Of a stretch of DNA of 64,000 nt, positions 1-9,724 are shown one piece after another; the first letter of the stretch is position 1, and every line of letters starts with the position of its first letter. A model generated the notes under the pieces. That model was not told the DNA's origin and ran no database searches. It was given only the letters and a program-made list of their open reading frames with translations. This stretch comes from Bacteroidota bacterium. GTDB lineage: Bacteria > Bacteroidota > Bacteroidia > Flavobacteriales_D > Crocinitomicaceae. A program made the translations under genes and the position numbers. The stretch is from assembly GCA_030148165.1 (NCBI GenBank), contig JASBTZ010000013.1:1-64000 (forward strand), written 5' to 3'.

Positions 1-1
1 A

Positions 2-196
2 TCGAATGAAGGATCAACTGAAGTGTATAGTTACGAGATCACTGATGTGAACGGAAAAGTGGTAAGTACTGAGGCGAATGCTATTAACGGTACTGAAACT
101 GAAGAAATCAGCTTAGAAGGTCTTGAGCCGGGTGTTTATATGATCCGAGTTCATAACGATAACGCTGAGAAATCGTTCAGAATTGTAAAACAATAG
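2..196 (+). CDS. C-terminal fragment of a T9SS type A sorting-domain protein (5' truncated by window edge)
   Basis: Open frame from base 2: SNEGSTEVYSYEITDVNGKVV...LEGLEPGVYMIRVHNDNAEKSFRIVKQ*, a typical T9SS CTD ending in a basic tail. Confidence 0.85.
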   Translation, partial: SNEGSTEVYSYEITDVNGKVVSTEANAINGTETEEISLEGLEPGVYMIRVHNDNAEKSFRIVKQ

Positions 197-217
197 ATCG
201 AATTATTGATCAGGAAA

Positions 218-243
218 GGGAGGCTGAAGCCTCCCTTTTTTTT
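218..243 (+). terminator. Rho-independent terminator
   Basis: GGGAGGCT-ga-AGCCTCCC followed by a run of T, 21 nt after the stop of the T9SS fragment. Confidence 0.85.
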
Positions 244-280
244 ATACATACTTTTGCTAACTTTATGTCAAACAAATGAT

Positions 281-805
281 ATGAAAGAACCATTTAACCT
301 CCAACAATGGATCGATGAAAACAGAGATCTTTTAAAGCCCCCTGTTAGTAACAAGAATCTCTATGTAGAAGCCGGTGATTTTATCGTAATGATCGTTGGC
401 GGTCCTAATGCACGTAAAGACTATCATTTCAATGAGAGTGAAGAGCTGTTCTATCAAATAGAAGGTGATATCACCGTGCGCGTACAGTTGGATGGAAAAC
501 CTAAGGATATCATTATTAAAGAGGGTGACATATTCTTGCTGCCCTCCAATATACCTCATTCTCCTATACGTGGGGAAAATACGGTTGGTCTTGTGGTAGA
601 ACGAGTTAGAAAAGATACGGACCTAAGTGATGGATTGATGTGGTTCTGTGATGAATGCAATCACAAATTGCACGAGTTCCGTTTTCCATTAAACGATATT
701 GAGCATGATTTCCTTTCACGATTCCGTGAATTCTATGGTTCGGAAGATTTGAGGACTTGCGACAATTGCGGACACGTCATGGAGACTGATCCTCGTTTTG
801 TTTAA
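281..805 (+). CDS. nbaC: 3-hydroxyanthranilate 3,4-dioxygenase
   Basis: MKEPFNLQQWIDENRDLLKPPVSNK..., cupin core plus C-terminal rubredoxin-like CDEC/CDNC metal site; internal ATG at 281 preferred over the ORF-track start at 206, which lies upstream of/within the terminator. Confidence 0.9.
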   Translation: MKEPFNLQQWIDENRDLLKPPVSNKNLYVEAGDFIVMIVGGPNARKDYHFNESEELFYQIEGDITVRVQLDGKPKDIIIKEGDIFLLPSNIPHSPIRGENTVGLVVERVRKDTDLSDGLMWFCDECNHKLHEFRFPLNDIEHDFLSRFREFYGSEDLRTCDNCGHVMETDPRFV

Positions 806-3800
806 CGTAGGAGGTTTACGTGTCCAACGTATTTGTATTCTTTCCCATTAATTCCACGTACACTTAGCTTCCATACGTACGTGCCATCCTGGCAATTATT
901 CCCTTCGTATGTGCCATCCCAATATTCATCTATATCATTCAGGGTACAGATCAACTCTCCCCATCGGTCAAATATGAGTAGTTCGAAGGAAGATACATTC
1001 CCACCTTCAACCTTGAAGTAAGTATTGACTGAATTATCACCTCCAGGAGTAAATGTATTTGGCACATATATGATCGGGTCGTAAAAAATATTGACCGTAT
1101 CAGATGCAGAACATCCATTGATATCCGTATAGCTGGCGATATAGGTGTAGTTTTGATCCGGGTTTGCTGTTGGATTACTGCACACAACACAAGTTAAATA
1201 TTCAGCCGGATCCCAAACAATAGGACCTGGTGTAGACGTCGTTGCCGATAATGGTACGAGATCTCCTACAAAAACATAGGCATCCGGGCTAGCTTGAATC
1301 CATGGTTGTGGGTAAAGATCAACAAATACAGAATCAATTGACACACAGCCATTCATATCGGTACCCGTCACATAGAACATGGTGGGTTGAGCAGGTGTGG
1401 CGTGAACAAGCGAACTTATTGGGCTATCCAGATAAGCAGACGGATTCCATTGATAACTCACTCCACCCGTTACCATAAGCGTCGCAGTTTCTCCTGGACA
1501 AATGATGGTATCGTACATGGCTTCAATGAGTGCCGAAGTAACGTCGATAAAAACACTGTCAAGTACAGATCCACAGACATTGCTAAAGTTACAATAGTAG
1601 TACATATCATCTACAGGAGACACCTCAACAACGTTCGTGTCGACCGCAGAAATATTGGAGTTTGGCGACCAGAAATACATATCTGCTCCTGAAACTGTTA
1701 TTGTTACACTTGAACCCTCACACATAGATAGTGTATCCGGAATTATCGGTTGTGGCGGGTCAAAATACACGTCAACAAATACTGATTCTTCGAGTACACA
1801 ACCATTAGCTGTGGTGATGGTTACCATATAGGTGATATCGTTCGTTGGAGTACATGTTGGGTTCGCAACGTTCGGATTACTCAAATAATTCGCTGGCGAC
1901 CATTGGTATGACACTCCTCCGGTAGCAAGCAGGTCTATACTCGAACCAATACAAACAACGGTATCGTCAGTTATTGTAGAAGTTCCCAAATAAGTCTCCA
2001 ATGTCACATAGGCTGTATCAATTCCACAGGTGTCCGAAATGATTACCGTAAAGGTCGTCGTAGAATCTACTGTAGCCGTTGGCATTGATAACGTTGAGTC
2101 GTCAAGATACTGAGCCGGAGTCCAGGCATAAGTTGCACCACCATAAGCTTCAAGCTGATAAGAATCTCCCGGACATATCGGTCCAGGCGGTGTTACTACT
2201 CCACCAAGGAAGTCACCTATTTCAACAATAATATCAATTGAGTCAGGTGTAAAACATCCATTTGTATCTGACACCACCAAAGTCGCATAATACGTTCCAG
2301 GTCCAGGATACAAGTGTGATGGATTTTCCTGAGTTGAGGTCGTTCCATCACCAAAGTCCCAGAAATAAGCATTGCCGTTTGAACTGGTATTGACAAAGTC
2401 GACACTATTTGGCAGACAAACAACCGGATTCGGATCTGTTACAAGCGCTTCGATCTGACTCAATTCAAACTTGAACGCAGCCATGTTACAGTTGCTGCTT
2501 AAATTTGTTTCCGACCAAACTCCCGGCGTGGATGTAAATCCGTTAGGATTACCCCCACACGCTCCACATACCGCATGGTATATACGTCCCGATTTATCGA
2601 ATCTACTTGTTCCGCCATCAACATGATTGTAACTACTTGTAGTGCCTCCCATAAACGTGGCATATTTTAAGAGTGTCGCGTCTTGTCCGAGAACAGCAAT
2701 CCAGAAATTACTTCCGTTTGTTGTTGACTGATAGGCAGCATTATTTGGACCACTGGTTACAGGAAATCCATTCGATGATGAATTGACAGCCTGACTCACG
2801 CCGGGGTTCGCGTTAAGTACACCACCCCAACCTGACAAGTATATGTCATAGCAATCTGAAACCAGAAATGCTGTTGGTGAGATTTCAACATTTCCTGTGG
2901 AAGCTCCAACCATCGTCTTCCATAATACGGTTGATAGATTGGAATTGAATTGCCAGATAAACTGACCTGAATTGGCATTTCCGTATTGTCCTGCAGTGAT
3001 ACCAAGATTGGATTGTGTCTGTCCTAGAACATATACCTTGTTATCCAGATCGAGTTGAACAAAGTACGTCTGATCGTATTCATTTAATCCAATGTAAGAT
3101 CCTGAAATAATCATACCACTGCTTGCCGTAAATCTGGCTATATATCCATCTCTGTCTCCATCAAAGGTCAAATCTGCACCGGAGTTAAATGGCAATGAAC
3201 TTGAAGATGTTCCTCCGACCAAATAAACCTCTCCGGCCGAAGATACTTCAAGAGCATTCCCTGTCTCAATTCCCGAGCCACCGAAATATGTAGACCAGGT
3301 AAGTGTATTCAGTGTTTGAGGCATTTTGAACATCACCGCATCTTGCGTTCCATTTAATGAATTCTGTGTTCCCATTACAGTCGGGAAATCACTGGATTGA
3401 GTCATGGAAGCAACGTACACGTCGTTGTTGGCATCGAGAATGATCTCTCCACGGAATTGATCACCATAGTTGAACTGAAGATTTGAATTGTTCAACCCAT
3501 CGTTATTACTCCCACCAATATAAGTTGAAGCCAATAAAGCGGATCCGTCCGAACTCAATCTTGCTACGTATAGATCTGACCCCGCAGTGAATCCTAAACT
3601 ATTCGTCTGATTATTTGGTATCGAAGGGCCTCCATTGTAGGAGTTATCATAAGGGTTCCCCGCCATTGGGAAATTACTGGATGATGTGATTCCAAAAATG
3701 AACAATTCACCATTGTCTGCTGCTACGATACTATTCGGAGTTTCAGATTCCGATCCCCCCAAATATGTCGAGTAGATCAATGCTGTTCCGTCATCCGTAA

Positions 3801-4689
3801 ATTTCGTTATTGCTACATCTATTAATCCGCCATTGGGTGATGAATCATACGCACCCGGAGTTGTCGGATATCCCAATCCGAAAACGACACCACCTCCGAA
3901 TAAATTTCCATCGACGTCAGGTGCAGCAGTAAAACCCCAGTTATCAGCAGTAGAACCACTAAATGTAGAAAAAGTAAGACTCGGGTCAATTACCAAATCC
4001 TTCGTCTGATCGTATCCTTCCGGAAAAACATAGCTGATCTGATTTCCTTGTAGTGAGAATCGAACCTCAACATGTTTTTTGCCATTCTCTCCTACTGTCC
4101 AGGCAATAGGTGCGGTTTCAATGATTTCGCCGAATCTGTTAGCGATATGAAGATTTCCATCTTCATCAATCTGAACATCACTCTGGCCTATCAATTCGTT
4201 TCGGATCAATTGCGGCGATACTCCAGGGTGTACCACAAACGAATACTTAAAGCCGCCATCGGAGCCATCCATGACCATGTCGATGCCCTCGTAGTAATCA
4301 ATCAACGTTATTTGTGCAAATGAATACAGCTTAGATTTCCATTTTGACTGATCATTTCCGAGAAGGTAATTTCGGTAAAACCCTGATTTTTTATTCTCTG
4401 TAGCCTGGCCTTGCCAGTCAGATCCTATAAACTTGCTCTTGATCACATGTGTTTCAAGCAATTCATTTTCATGATGATCGTCTGAATCGTGTGAATGTCC
4501 ATATAATTCGTGAGCATTGTTCAAATGAAAAGTAAATCCATCCTTTTCGATAAGCATTTCACCGGTGTGAAGTTCTACTTTGTACTCAATACGGTCATCC
4601 CACTGGCCTGCATTTGGATGCATCCATACCTCTTGTCCAAAAGCAGTAATTGAACTAAGAATAACGGTTAGTAAAAGCCAACTTTTCAT
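802..4689 (-). CDS. Secreted SBBP-repeat beta-propeller / PKD / Ig-like repeat protein with gliding-motility-type (CHU_C) C-terminal domain
   Basis: Signal peptide MKSWLLLTVILSSITAFGQ; SBBP-like repeats (TYLGGS..., STYFGGSG); PKD YFWDFGDGTTSTQENPSHLY; C-term FTPGGDNSVNTYFKVEGGNVSSFELLIFDRWGELI...WDGTYEGNNCQDGTYVWKL. Confidence 0.88.
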   Translation of the reverse strand: MKSWLLLTVILSSITAFGQEVWMHPNAGQWDDRIEYKVELHTGEMLIEKDGFTFHLNNAHELYGHSHDSDDHHENELLETHVIKSKFIGSDWQGQATENKKSGFYRNYLLGNDQSKWKSKLYSFAQITLIDYYEGIDMVMDGSDGGFKYSFVVHPGVSPQLIRNELIGQSDVQIDEDGNLHIANRFGEIIETAPIAWTVGENGKKHVEVRFSLQGNQISYVFPEGYDQTKDLVIDPSLTFSTFSGSTADNWGFTAAPDVDGNLFGGGVVFGLGYPTTPGAYDSSPNGGLIDVAITKFTDDGTALIYSTYLGGSESETPNSIVAADNGELFIFGITSSSNFPMAGNPYDNSYNGGPSIPNNQTNSLGFTAGSDLYVARLSSDGSALLASTYIGGSNNDGLNNSNLQFNYGDQFRGEIILDANNDVYVASMTQSSDFPTVMGTQNSLNGTQDAVMFKMPQTLNTLTWSTYFGGSGIETGNALEVSSAGEVYLVGGTSSSSLPFNSGADLTFDGDRDGYIARFTASSGMIISGSYIGLNEYDQTYFVQLDLDNKVYVLGQTQSNLGITAGQYGNANSGQFIWQFNSNLSTVLWKTMVGASTGNVEISPTAFLVSDCYDIYLSGWGGVLNANPGVSQAVNSSSNGFPVTSGPNNAAYQSTTNGSNFWIAVLGQDATLLKYATFMGGTTSSYNHVDGGTSRFDKSGRIYHAVCGACGGNPNGFTSTPGVWSETNLSSNCNMAAFKFELSQIEALVTDPNPVVCLPNSVDFVNTSSNGNAYFWDFGDGTTSTQENPSHLYPGPGTYYATLVVSDTNGCFTPDSIDIIVEIGDFLGGVVTPPGPICPGDSYQLEAYGGATYAWTPAQYLDDSTLSMPTATVDSTTTFTVIISDTCGIDTAYVTLETYLGTSTITDDTVVCIGSSIDLLATGGVSYQWSPANYLSNPNVANPTCTPTNDITYMVTITTANGCVLEESVFVDVYFDPPQPIIPDTLSMCEGSSVTITVSGADMYFWSPNSNISAVDTNVVEVSPVDDMYYYCNFSNVCGSVLDSVFIDVTSALIEAMYDTIICPGETATLMVTGGVSYQWNPSAYLDSPISSLVHATPAQPTMFYVTGTDMNGCVSIDSVFVDLYPQPWIQASPDAYVFVGDLVPLSATTSTPGPIVWDPAEYLTCVVCSNPTANPDQNYTYIASYTDINGCSASDTVNIFYDPIIYVPNTFTPGGDNSVNTYFKVEGGNVSSFELLIFDRWGELICTLNDIDEYWDGTYEGNNCQDGTYVWKLSVRGINGKEYKYVGHVNLLR

Positions 4690-4834
4690 TGAGTCTGAAA
4701 ATACAATAATTTGAGGATATTTTTGTCATGATCTTTTCCGTAAACCAAAATCTCCTCTATTTCTCTAGTTATAAGTCGTTTTCAAACGAAAAAGGTTGCC
4801 AAAAAGCACTCCTTATTTCGACATAATTTAAACG

Positions 4835-4866
4835 GTTTAATAGTCTTTAGATTATACGTAAATTTG
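4835..4866 (+). promoter_or_regulatory. Bacteroidota-type promoter (TTTA-N20-TAAATTTG)
   Basis: -7 box TAAATTTG at 4859-4866, TTTA at 4835-4838 about 20 nt upstream; 24 nt before ATG 4891. Confidence 0.55.
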
Positions 4867-4890
4867 TGTCGAAATTATTCAGTTCATACT

Positions 4891-6792
4891 ATGAGTGATC
4901 CTATCAAGCACGAATGTGGAATTGCACTGCTTCGTTTAAAGAAACCATTACAATACTATGTCGATAAATACGGTACCGCATTTTACGGACTGAATAAGCT
5001 CCATCTCCTGATGGAAAAACAACACAATCGCGGGCAAGACGGAGCCGGTGTGGCTAACATCAAGTTCGATATGAAACCGGGTGAAAGATATATCTCACGC
5101 TATCGTTCGATTGACAGTAAACCAATACAGGACATATTTGACCACATTAATGGACGCTTTGCCAAGATTCAGGAAAAGAACCCTGAATTATTGAAGGATG
5201 TTGAATACCTGAAAAAAAATGCAGGATTTACAGGCGAATTATTCCTGGGTCACTTAAGGTATGGTACTTTCGGTCAGAATTCAATTGAAAGTTGTCACCC
5301 TTTTCTAAGACAAAATAACTGGATTACAAGAAACCTGGTGGTAGCAGGAAATTTTAACCTGACTAATGTAGATGAGCTCTTTGATGTTTTACTTCATGTA
5401 GGCCAGCATCCGAAGGAAATGTCTGACACTGTAACAGTACTTGAAAAGATCGGTCATTTTCTGGATGTAGAAAATGAAGAAATGTACAATCAACTCAAAC
5501 CTAAGGGCCTAAATAATATGGAGGTCTATCAGCAAATTGCTAAAGACCTTGATATCGAACGAATTTTGAAGAAGGCTTCTGAAGATTGGGATGGTGGCTA
5601 CGCAATGGCTGGGCTCTTTGGACATGGCGACGCATTTGTTCTCCGGGATCCGGCAGGAATCAGACCTGCCTACTGGTACGAAGATGATGAAGTTTGTGTT
5701 GTGACTTCGGAAAGACCGGTGATTCAGACAGCATTTAACGTAAAGAGTTCTCAGGTAAATGAACTTAAACCCGGACATGCTCTGATCATCAAAAAAGATG
5801 GGCACATTGCGCAAAGATTAATCAATAGCTCGTCAGATCATAAAAAATGCTCCTTTGAGCGTATTTACTTTTCCAGAGGAAGTGACGTTGATATTTACAA
5901 TGAAAGAAAGCAACTGGGGAAAAATATAGTTCCACAAGTGCTGGATTCAATCAATGAAGATTTGGATAATTCGGTCTTTTCATTCATTCCGAATACAGCC
6001 GAAGTTTCTTTCTATGGAATGATAAAAGGATTGGAAAATTATTTAAATCACAAAAAAATTCAACAGATCATTGATCTGGGTCCTAATCCGCTACCTGAAA
6101 AGATTGAAAAAATACTATTGCAACGTGCCCGGATTGAGAAGATAGCCATTAAGGATGCTAAACTTCGAACGTTCATTACCCAGGATGATTCAAGAGACGA
6201 CCTGGTAGCACACGTCTACGATATTACCTATGGCAGTATCAAACCTGGGAAAGACAACCTTGTCATCATTGATGATAGCATTGTAAGGGGAACCACATTA
6301 AAACAATCCATCCTTAGAATTCTCGACCGATTGGAACCTAAAAAAATTGTCGTGGTGTCATCCGCTCCACAGATCAGATTCCCTGACTGTTATGGAATTG
6401 ACATGGCTAAAATGGGAGATTTTGTCGCCTTTGAAGCTGCTGTTTCATTACTTAAAGAGCGAGGAATGGAAAATATTATCGAGGAGGTCTATAACAACTG
6501 TAAGAATCAGGAAAAACTTGCAAAAGAAGATATCCAGAATTATGTGAAAGATATTTACGAACCCTTTACTTACGAAGAAATATCCGCCCAAATTAGTAAG
6601 CTTCTTACACCTGAAAGTATTAATACGGAAGTTGAGATCATCTATCAAACTGTCGAAAACCTCCATCGTGCTTGTCCTGATAATAAAGGTGACTGGTACT
6701 TCACCGGAGACTATCCTACCCCTGGAGGTAATAAGGTGGTGAATAAAGCATTCATCTACTGGAAAGAAGGACGAAACGAAAGAGCCTATTAA
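4891..6792 (+). CDS. purF: Amidophosphoribosyltransferase (PurF-like, long Bacteroidota form)
   Basis: ECGIALLRLKKP N-terminal Ntn Cys region, LGHLRYGTFG, PRPP loop NLVIIDDSIVRGTTLKQSI; start moved to MSDPIKHECG because the ORF-track ATG at 4864 overlaps the -7 box. Confidence 0.85.
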   Translation: MSDPIKHECGIALLRLKKPLQYYVDKYGTAFYGLNKLHLLMEKQHNRGQDGAGVANIKFDMKPGERYISRYRSIDSKPIQDIFDHINGRFAKIQEKNPELLKDVEYLKKNAGFTGELFLGHLRYGTFGQNSIESCHPFLRQNNWITRNLVVAGNFNLTNVDELFDVLLHVGQHPKEMSDTVTVLEKIGHFLDVENEEMYNQLKPKGLNNMEVYQQIAKDLDIERILKKASEDWDGGYAMAGLFGHGDAFVLRDPAGIRPAYWYEDDEVCVVTSERPVIQTAFNVKSSQVNELKPGHALIIKKDGHIAQRLINSSSDHKKCSFERIYFSRGSDVDIYNERKQLGKNIVPQVLDSINEDLDNSVFSFIPNTAEVSFYGMIKGLENYLNHKKIQQIIDLGPNPLPEKIEKILLQRARIEKIAIKDAKLRTFITQDDSRDDLVAHVYDITYGSIKPGKDNLVIIDDSIVRGTTLKQSILRILDRLEPKKIVVVSSAPQIRFPDCYGIDMAKMGDFVAFEAAVSLLKERGMENIIEEVYNNCKNQEKLAKEDIQNYVKDIYEPFTYEEISAQISKLLTPESINTEVEIIYQTVENLHRACPDNKGDWYFTGDYPTPGGNKVVNKAFIYWKEGRNERAY

Positions 6793-6794
6793 AA

Positions 6795-7682
6795 ATGAAA
6801 GGCAGAACGGCGATCATATTCTATATACTAAGCGTCTATGTAGTCGTTCAATTCATCTGGTGGGGATACCATCTAATTGAGTTAACGAACGAATTAAATA
6901 AGGAGTCCGAGCTCATCGCTAAACGGGTAACCATGATAATCGGTGAGGGAGCAGTTTTTTTATTACTTCTACTGGTAGGTATATGGCAAATCAGAAGATC
7001 AATAAGGAAAGAACTGGCTCTAAGTGATCGTCAAAAGAACTTTTTGCTCTCTGTAACCCATGAACTCAAAACACCTCTGGCAGCAAATAAACTATACCTG
7101 CAAACGATTGAGAAGCGTGATCTGAATGAAGAACAGAGAAACGAACTCCTGGCGAAAGCAATTGAAGAAAACGTTCGACTCGAACGAATGATTGACAATA
7201 TTCTTAATGCCAGCCGACTCGAAAACAACGTACTTACGCCTGATAAAGAAGAATTTGATCTCGAACAAATGATTTCTGGTATCAAGAATCGTTTTGAAGC
7301 AGTTTGGAAATCTTCACGAATTGAAGTGCACTGCGAAAAGGGCTTACAGATCACAACTGATCGCTTCATGCTGGAAACTATTATTTCAAATCTTGTAGAG
7401 AATGCGTTGAAATACGGTGGTGACAAGCCTGTTGAAATATATGCGCGTCGTGAAAACAACCGCTATGTTCTAGGCGTAAAAGATCAGGGAAAGGGTATCG
7501 ATAAGCAGTTTAAAGCAGATGTTTTTAAAAAATTCTACCGTATCGGTAATGAAGAAACCCGGACGCAAAAAGGAACCGGATTAGGCCTTTACATAGTCAA
7601 TCAGCTTGTGAGAATGTTAAATGGTAACATTCAATGCCGGGATAACGAGCCGATGGGTAGCGATTTTCAAATAACTTTGTAA
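6795..7682 (+). CDS. Sensor histidine kinase
   Basis: Two N-terminal TM segments; H-box SVTHELKTPLAANKLYLQ; N-box ISNLVENALKYGG; G-boxes DQGKGID and GTGLGLYIV. Confidence 0.93.
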   Translation: MKGRTAIIFYILSVYVVVQFIWWGYHLIELTNELNKESELIAKRVTMIIGEGAVFLLLLLVGIWQIRRSIRKELALSDRQKNFLLSVTHELKTPLAANKLYLQTIEKRDLNEEQRNELLAKAIEENVRLERMIDNILNASRLENNVLTPDKEEFDLEQMISGIKNRFEAVWKSSRIEVHCEKGLQITTDRFMLETIISNLVENALKYGGDKPVEIYARRENNRYVLGVKDQGKGIDKQFKADVFKKFYRIGNEETRTQKGTGLGLYIVNQLVRMLNGNIQCRDNEPMGSDFQITL

Positions 7683-7683
7683 T

Positions 7684-9213
7684 ATGTCACGAAAATTAGG
7701 ACTTATCATACTGGATGGATGGGGAATCGGAGATCGAAGCAAATCCGATGCGGTTTTCAATGCAAACACACCATTCATGGACCATTTGATGGCCTCTTAT
7801 CCAAACGCCACCTTATTAACCAGTGGAGAAAACGTTGGATTACCAGCTGGTCAAATGGGAAATTCTGAGGTTGGCCACCTCAACATTGGAGCAGGTCGAA
7901 TCGTCTATCAGGAGCTGACTCGAATTAATAAATCGATTCGAGATCGTGACTTCTTTGAAATTCCAACTTTACTCGAAGCTTTTGATACAGCAAAAAAACG
8001 TGGGTCGAAGCTGCATTTTATGGGACTTGTTTCAGAGGGAGGTGTTCATTCTTCTCAGGAACATCTTTATGCCTTATGCCATCTTGCTAAGGGGAAAGGA
8101 ATTGAAAATGCATTCATCCATGCATTTACGGATGGTCGTGACTGTGACCCGAAAAGTGGACTTGGATTTATTCAAAAACTCGAAGCTGAAATCGAGCAAA
8201 CAGGAGTTCAGATTGCCTCCGTGATTGGTCGTTACTACGCGATGGACAGAGATAACCGTTGGAATCGCATTCGCAAAGCCTATAACCTGATGGTTCGGGG
8301 ACAGGGGCAGCCATTTGGTTCAGCTGAAGAAGCAATTACCACATCCTATCAAAATGATATAACTGACGAGTTCATTGAAGCTTCGGTGATTGTGAAAGAT
8401 GACAAACCAATCGCAACTATTGACGAAGGTGATGTGGTCATTTGTTTCAATTTTAGAACGGACCGTCCAAGACAGATCAGCATTGCTCTGACACAAAAGG
8501 ACCTTCACGAGTACAATATGGCGAAATTGGATATCTCCTATTACACCATGACTTCTTACGATGATAGCTTTAAGAATATTGGTGTGATCTTCGAAAAAGA
8601 CAATTTGAAAAACACTCTTGGAGAAGTTCTTTCACTAAAAGGTCTGAATCAGGTTCGTATTGCCGAAACGGAGAAATATCCTCATGTTACTTTTTTCTTC
8701 AGTGGAGGAAGGGAGCGTACTTTTGATCATGAGACCAGAATTCTGGTAAATTCTCCAAAAGTTCCTACATATGATATGCAACCCGAAATGAGTGCATTCG
8801 AAGTGCGAGACCAGATTGTCGAATACATCAAGACAAACGCACCGGATTTCATTTGTCTCAATTTTGCTAATCCGGATATGGTAGGGCATACCGGTGTTTA
8901 TGACGCCATTATTAAAGCAGTTGAAACGGTGGATTCATGCTTGAAAGATGTCGTTGAAACTGGGCAGGAAAATCATTACGAATTCATTATTATCGCTGAT
9001 CACGGTAATGCGGATAATGCAATAAACGAAGATGGTAGTCCGAATACGGCTCACTCATTAAATCCGGTACCCGTGATTTTCGTTACAAAAGAAACTGAAT
9101 TTCAACTTTCAGATGGTATTCTGGCAGATGTCGCTCCTACTATTTTAAGCCGTTTTCATATTGATCAACCGGAGGAAATGACAGGCAGCTCTCTGCTTTA
9201 CGTTAGTCTTTAA
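7684..9213 (+). CDS. gpmI: 2,3-bisphosphoglycerate-independent phosphoglycerate mutase
   Basis: LIILDGWGIGDRSKSDAV, GQMGNSEVGHLNIGAGRIVYQ, HADHGNAD-type metal site (IIADHGNADNAI). Confidence 0.96.
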   Translation: MSRKLGLIILDGWGIGDRSKSDAVFNANTPFMDHLMASYPNATLLTSGENVGLPAGQMGNSEVGHLNIGAGRIVYQELTRINKSIRDRDFFEIPTLLEAFDTAKKRGSKLHFMGLVSEGGVHSSQEHLYALCHLAKGKGIENAFIHAFTDGRDCDPKSGLGFIQKLEAEIEQTGVQIASVIGRYYAMDRDNRWNRIRKAYNLMVRGQGQPFGSAEEAITTSYQNDITDEFIEASVIVKDDKPIATIDEGDVVICFNFRTDRPRQISIALTQKDLHEYNMAKLDISYYTMTSYDDSFKNIGVIFEKDNLKNTLGEVLSLKGLNQVRIAETEKYPHVTFFFSGGRERTFDHETRILVNSPKVPTYDMQPEMSAFEVRDQIVEYIKTNAPDFICLNFANPDMVGHTGVYDAIIKAVETVDSCLKDVVETGQENHYEFIIIADHGNADNAINEDGSPNTAHSLNPVPVIFVTKETEFQLSDGILADVAPTILSRFHIDQPEEMTGSSLLYVSL

Positions 9214-9721
9214 GCTTTGAAATGATATTGGTCGTTGAGTGTCCCTCTACAAATGGAATCGCTACGACTTCGCCGCCGTATGATCGGACTATATCAGATC
9301 CAACGATGTATTTTTTATCATTGGAATCGGTCACATTCGGGTCGTAATCAGCCCCTTTTGCTAAGACTGCTGGCTTAATCGCCTGAATCAAATCGAAAGG
9401 CGTGTCTTCGCTGAACAATATAACCAGATCAACCATTCCCAAGCCGGCAAGTACAAACGCACGATCACTTTCCTCATTTACGGGTCGATCCTTTCCCTTT
9501 CCCTGTTGTCTGATTGATGAATCCGAATTCAAGCCAACAACCAATCTTTGTCCATAAGATGCCGCTTCAGCCAGATAGCTCACGTGACCGCGATGCAGGA
9601 TATCAAAACAACCATTGGTGAAAACCACTTTATCGCCCTTTAATTCCCAACCTCGAATGATAAAGATTGCCTCTTCCAATGAAACGATCTTGTTCACGAT
9701 AAAGTCACTACGTTTCGACAT
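9203..9721 (-). CDS. rfaE2: D-glycero-beta-D-manno-heptose 1-phosphate adenylyltransferase (RfaE domain II)
   Basis: VVFTNGCFDILHRGHVSYLAEAASYGQRLVVGLNSDSSI nucleotidyltransferase motif, VEGHSTTNII C-term. Confidence 0.93.
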   Translation of the reverse strand: MSKRSDFIVNKIVSLEEAIFIIRGWELKGDKVVFTNGCFDILHRGHVSYLAEAASYGQRLVVGLNSDSSIRQQGKGKDRPVNEESDRAFVLAGLGMVDLVILFSEDTPFDLIQAIKPAVLAKGADYDPNVTDSNDKKYIVGSDIVRSYGGEVVAIPFVEGHSTTNIISKLKD

Positions 9722-9724
9722 CTT

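Noticed and set aside
332-559. Antisense ORF (75 aa) within HAAO
   Set aside because: Fully inside a confidently assigned gene on the other strand; no recognisable motif
4776-4789. TCGTTT-TC-AAACGA inverted repeat upstream of the purF promoter
   Set aside because: Only 6-bp arms; could be an operator but is expected by chance at this length in AT-rich DNA
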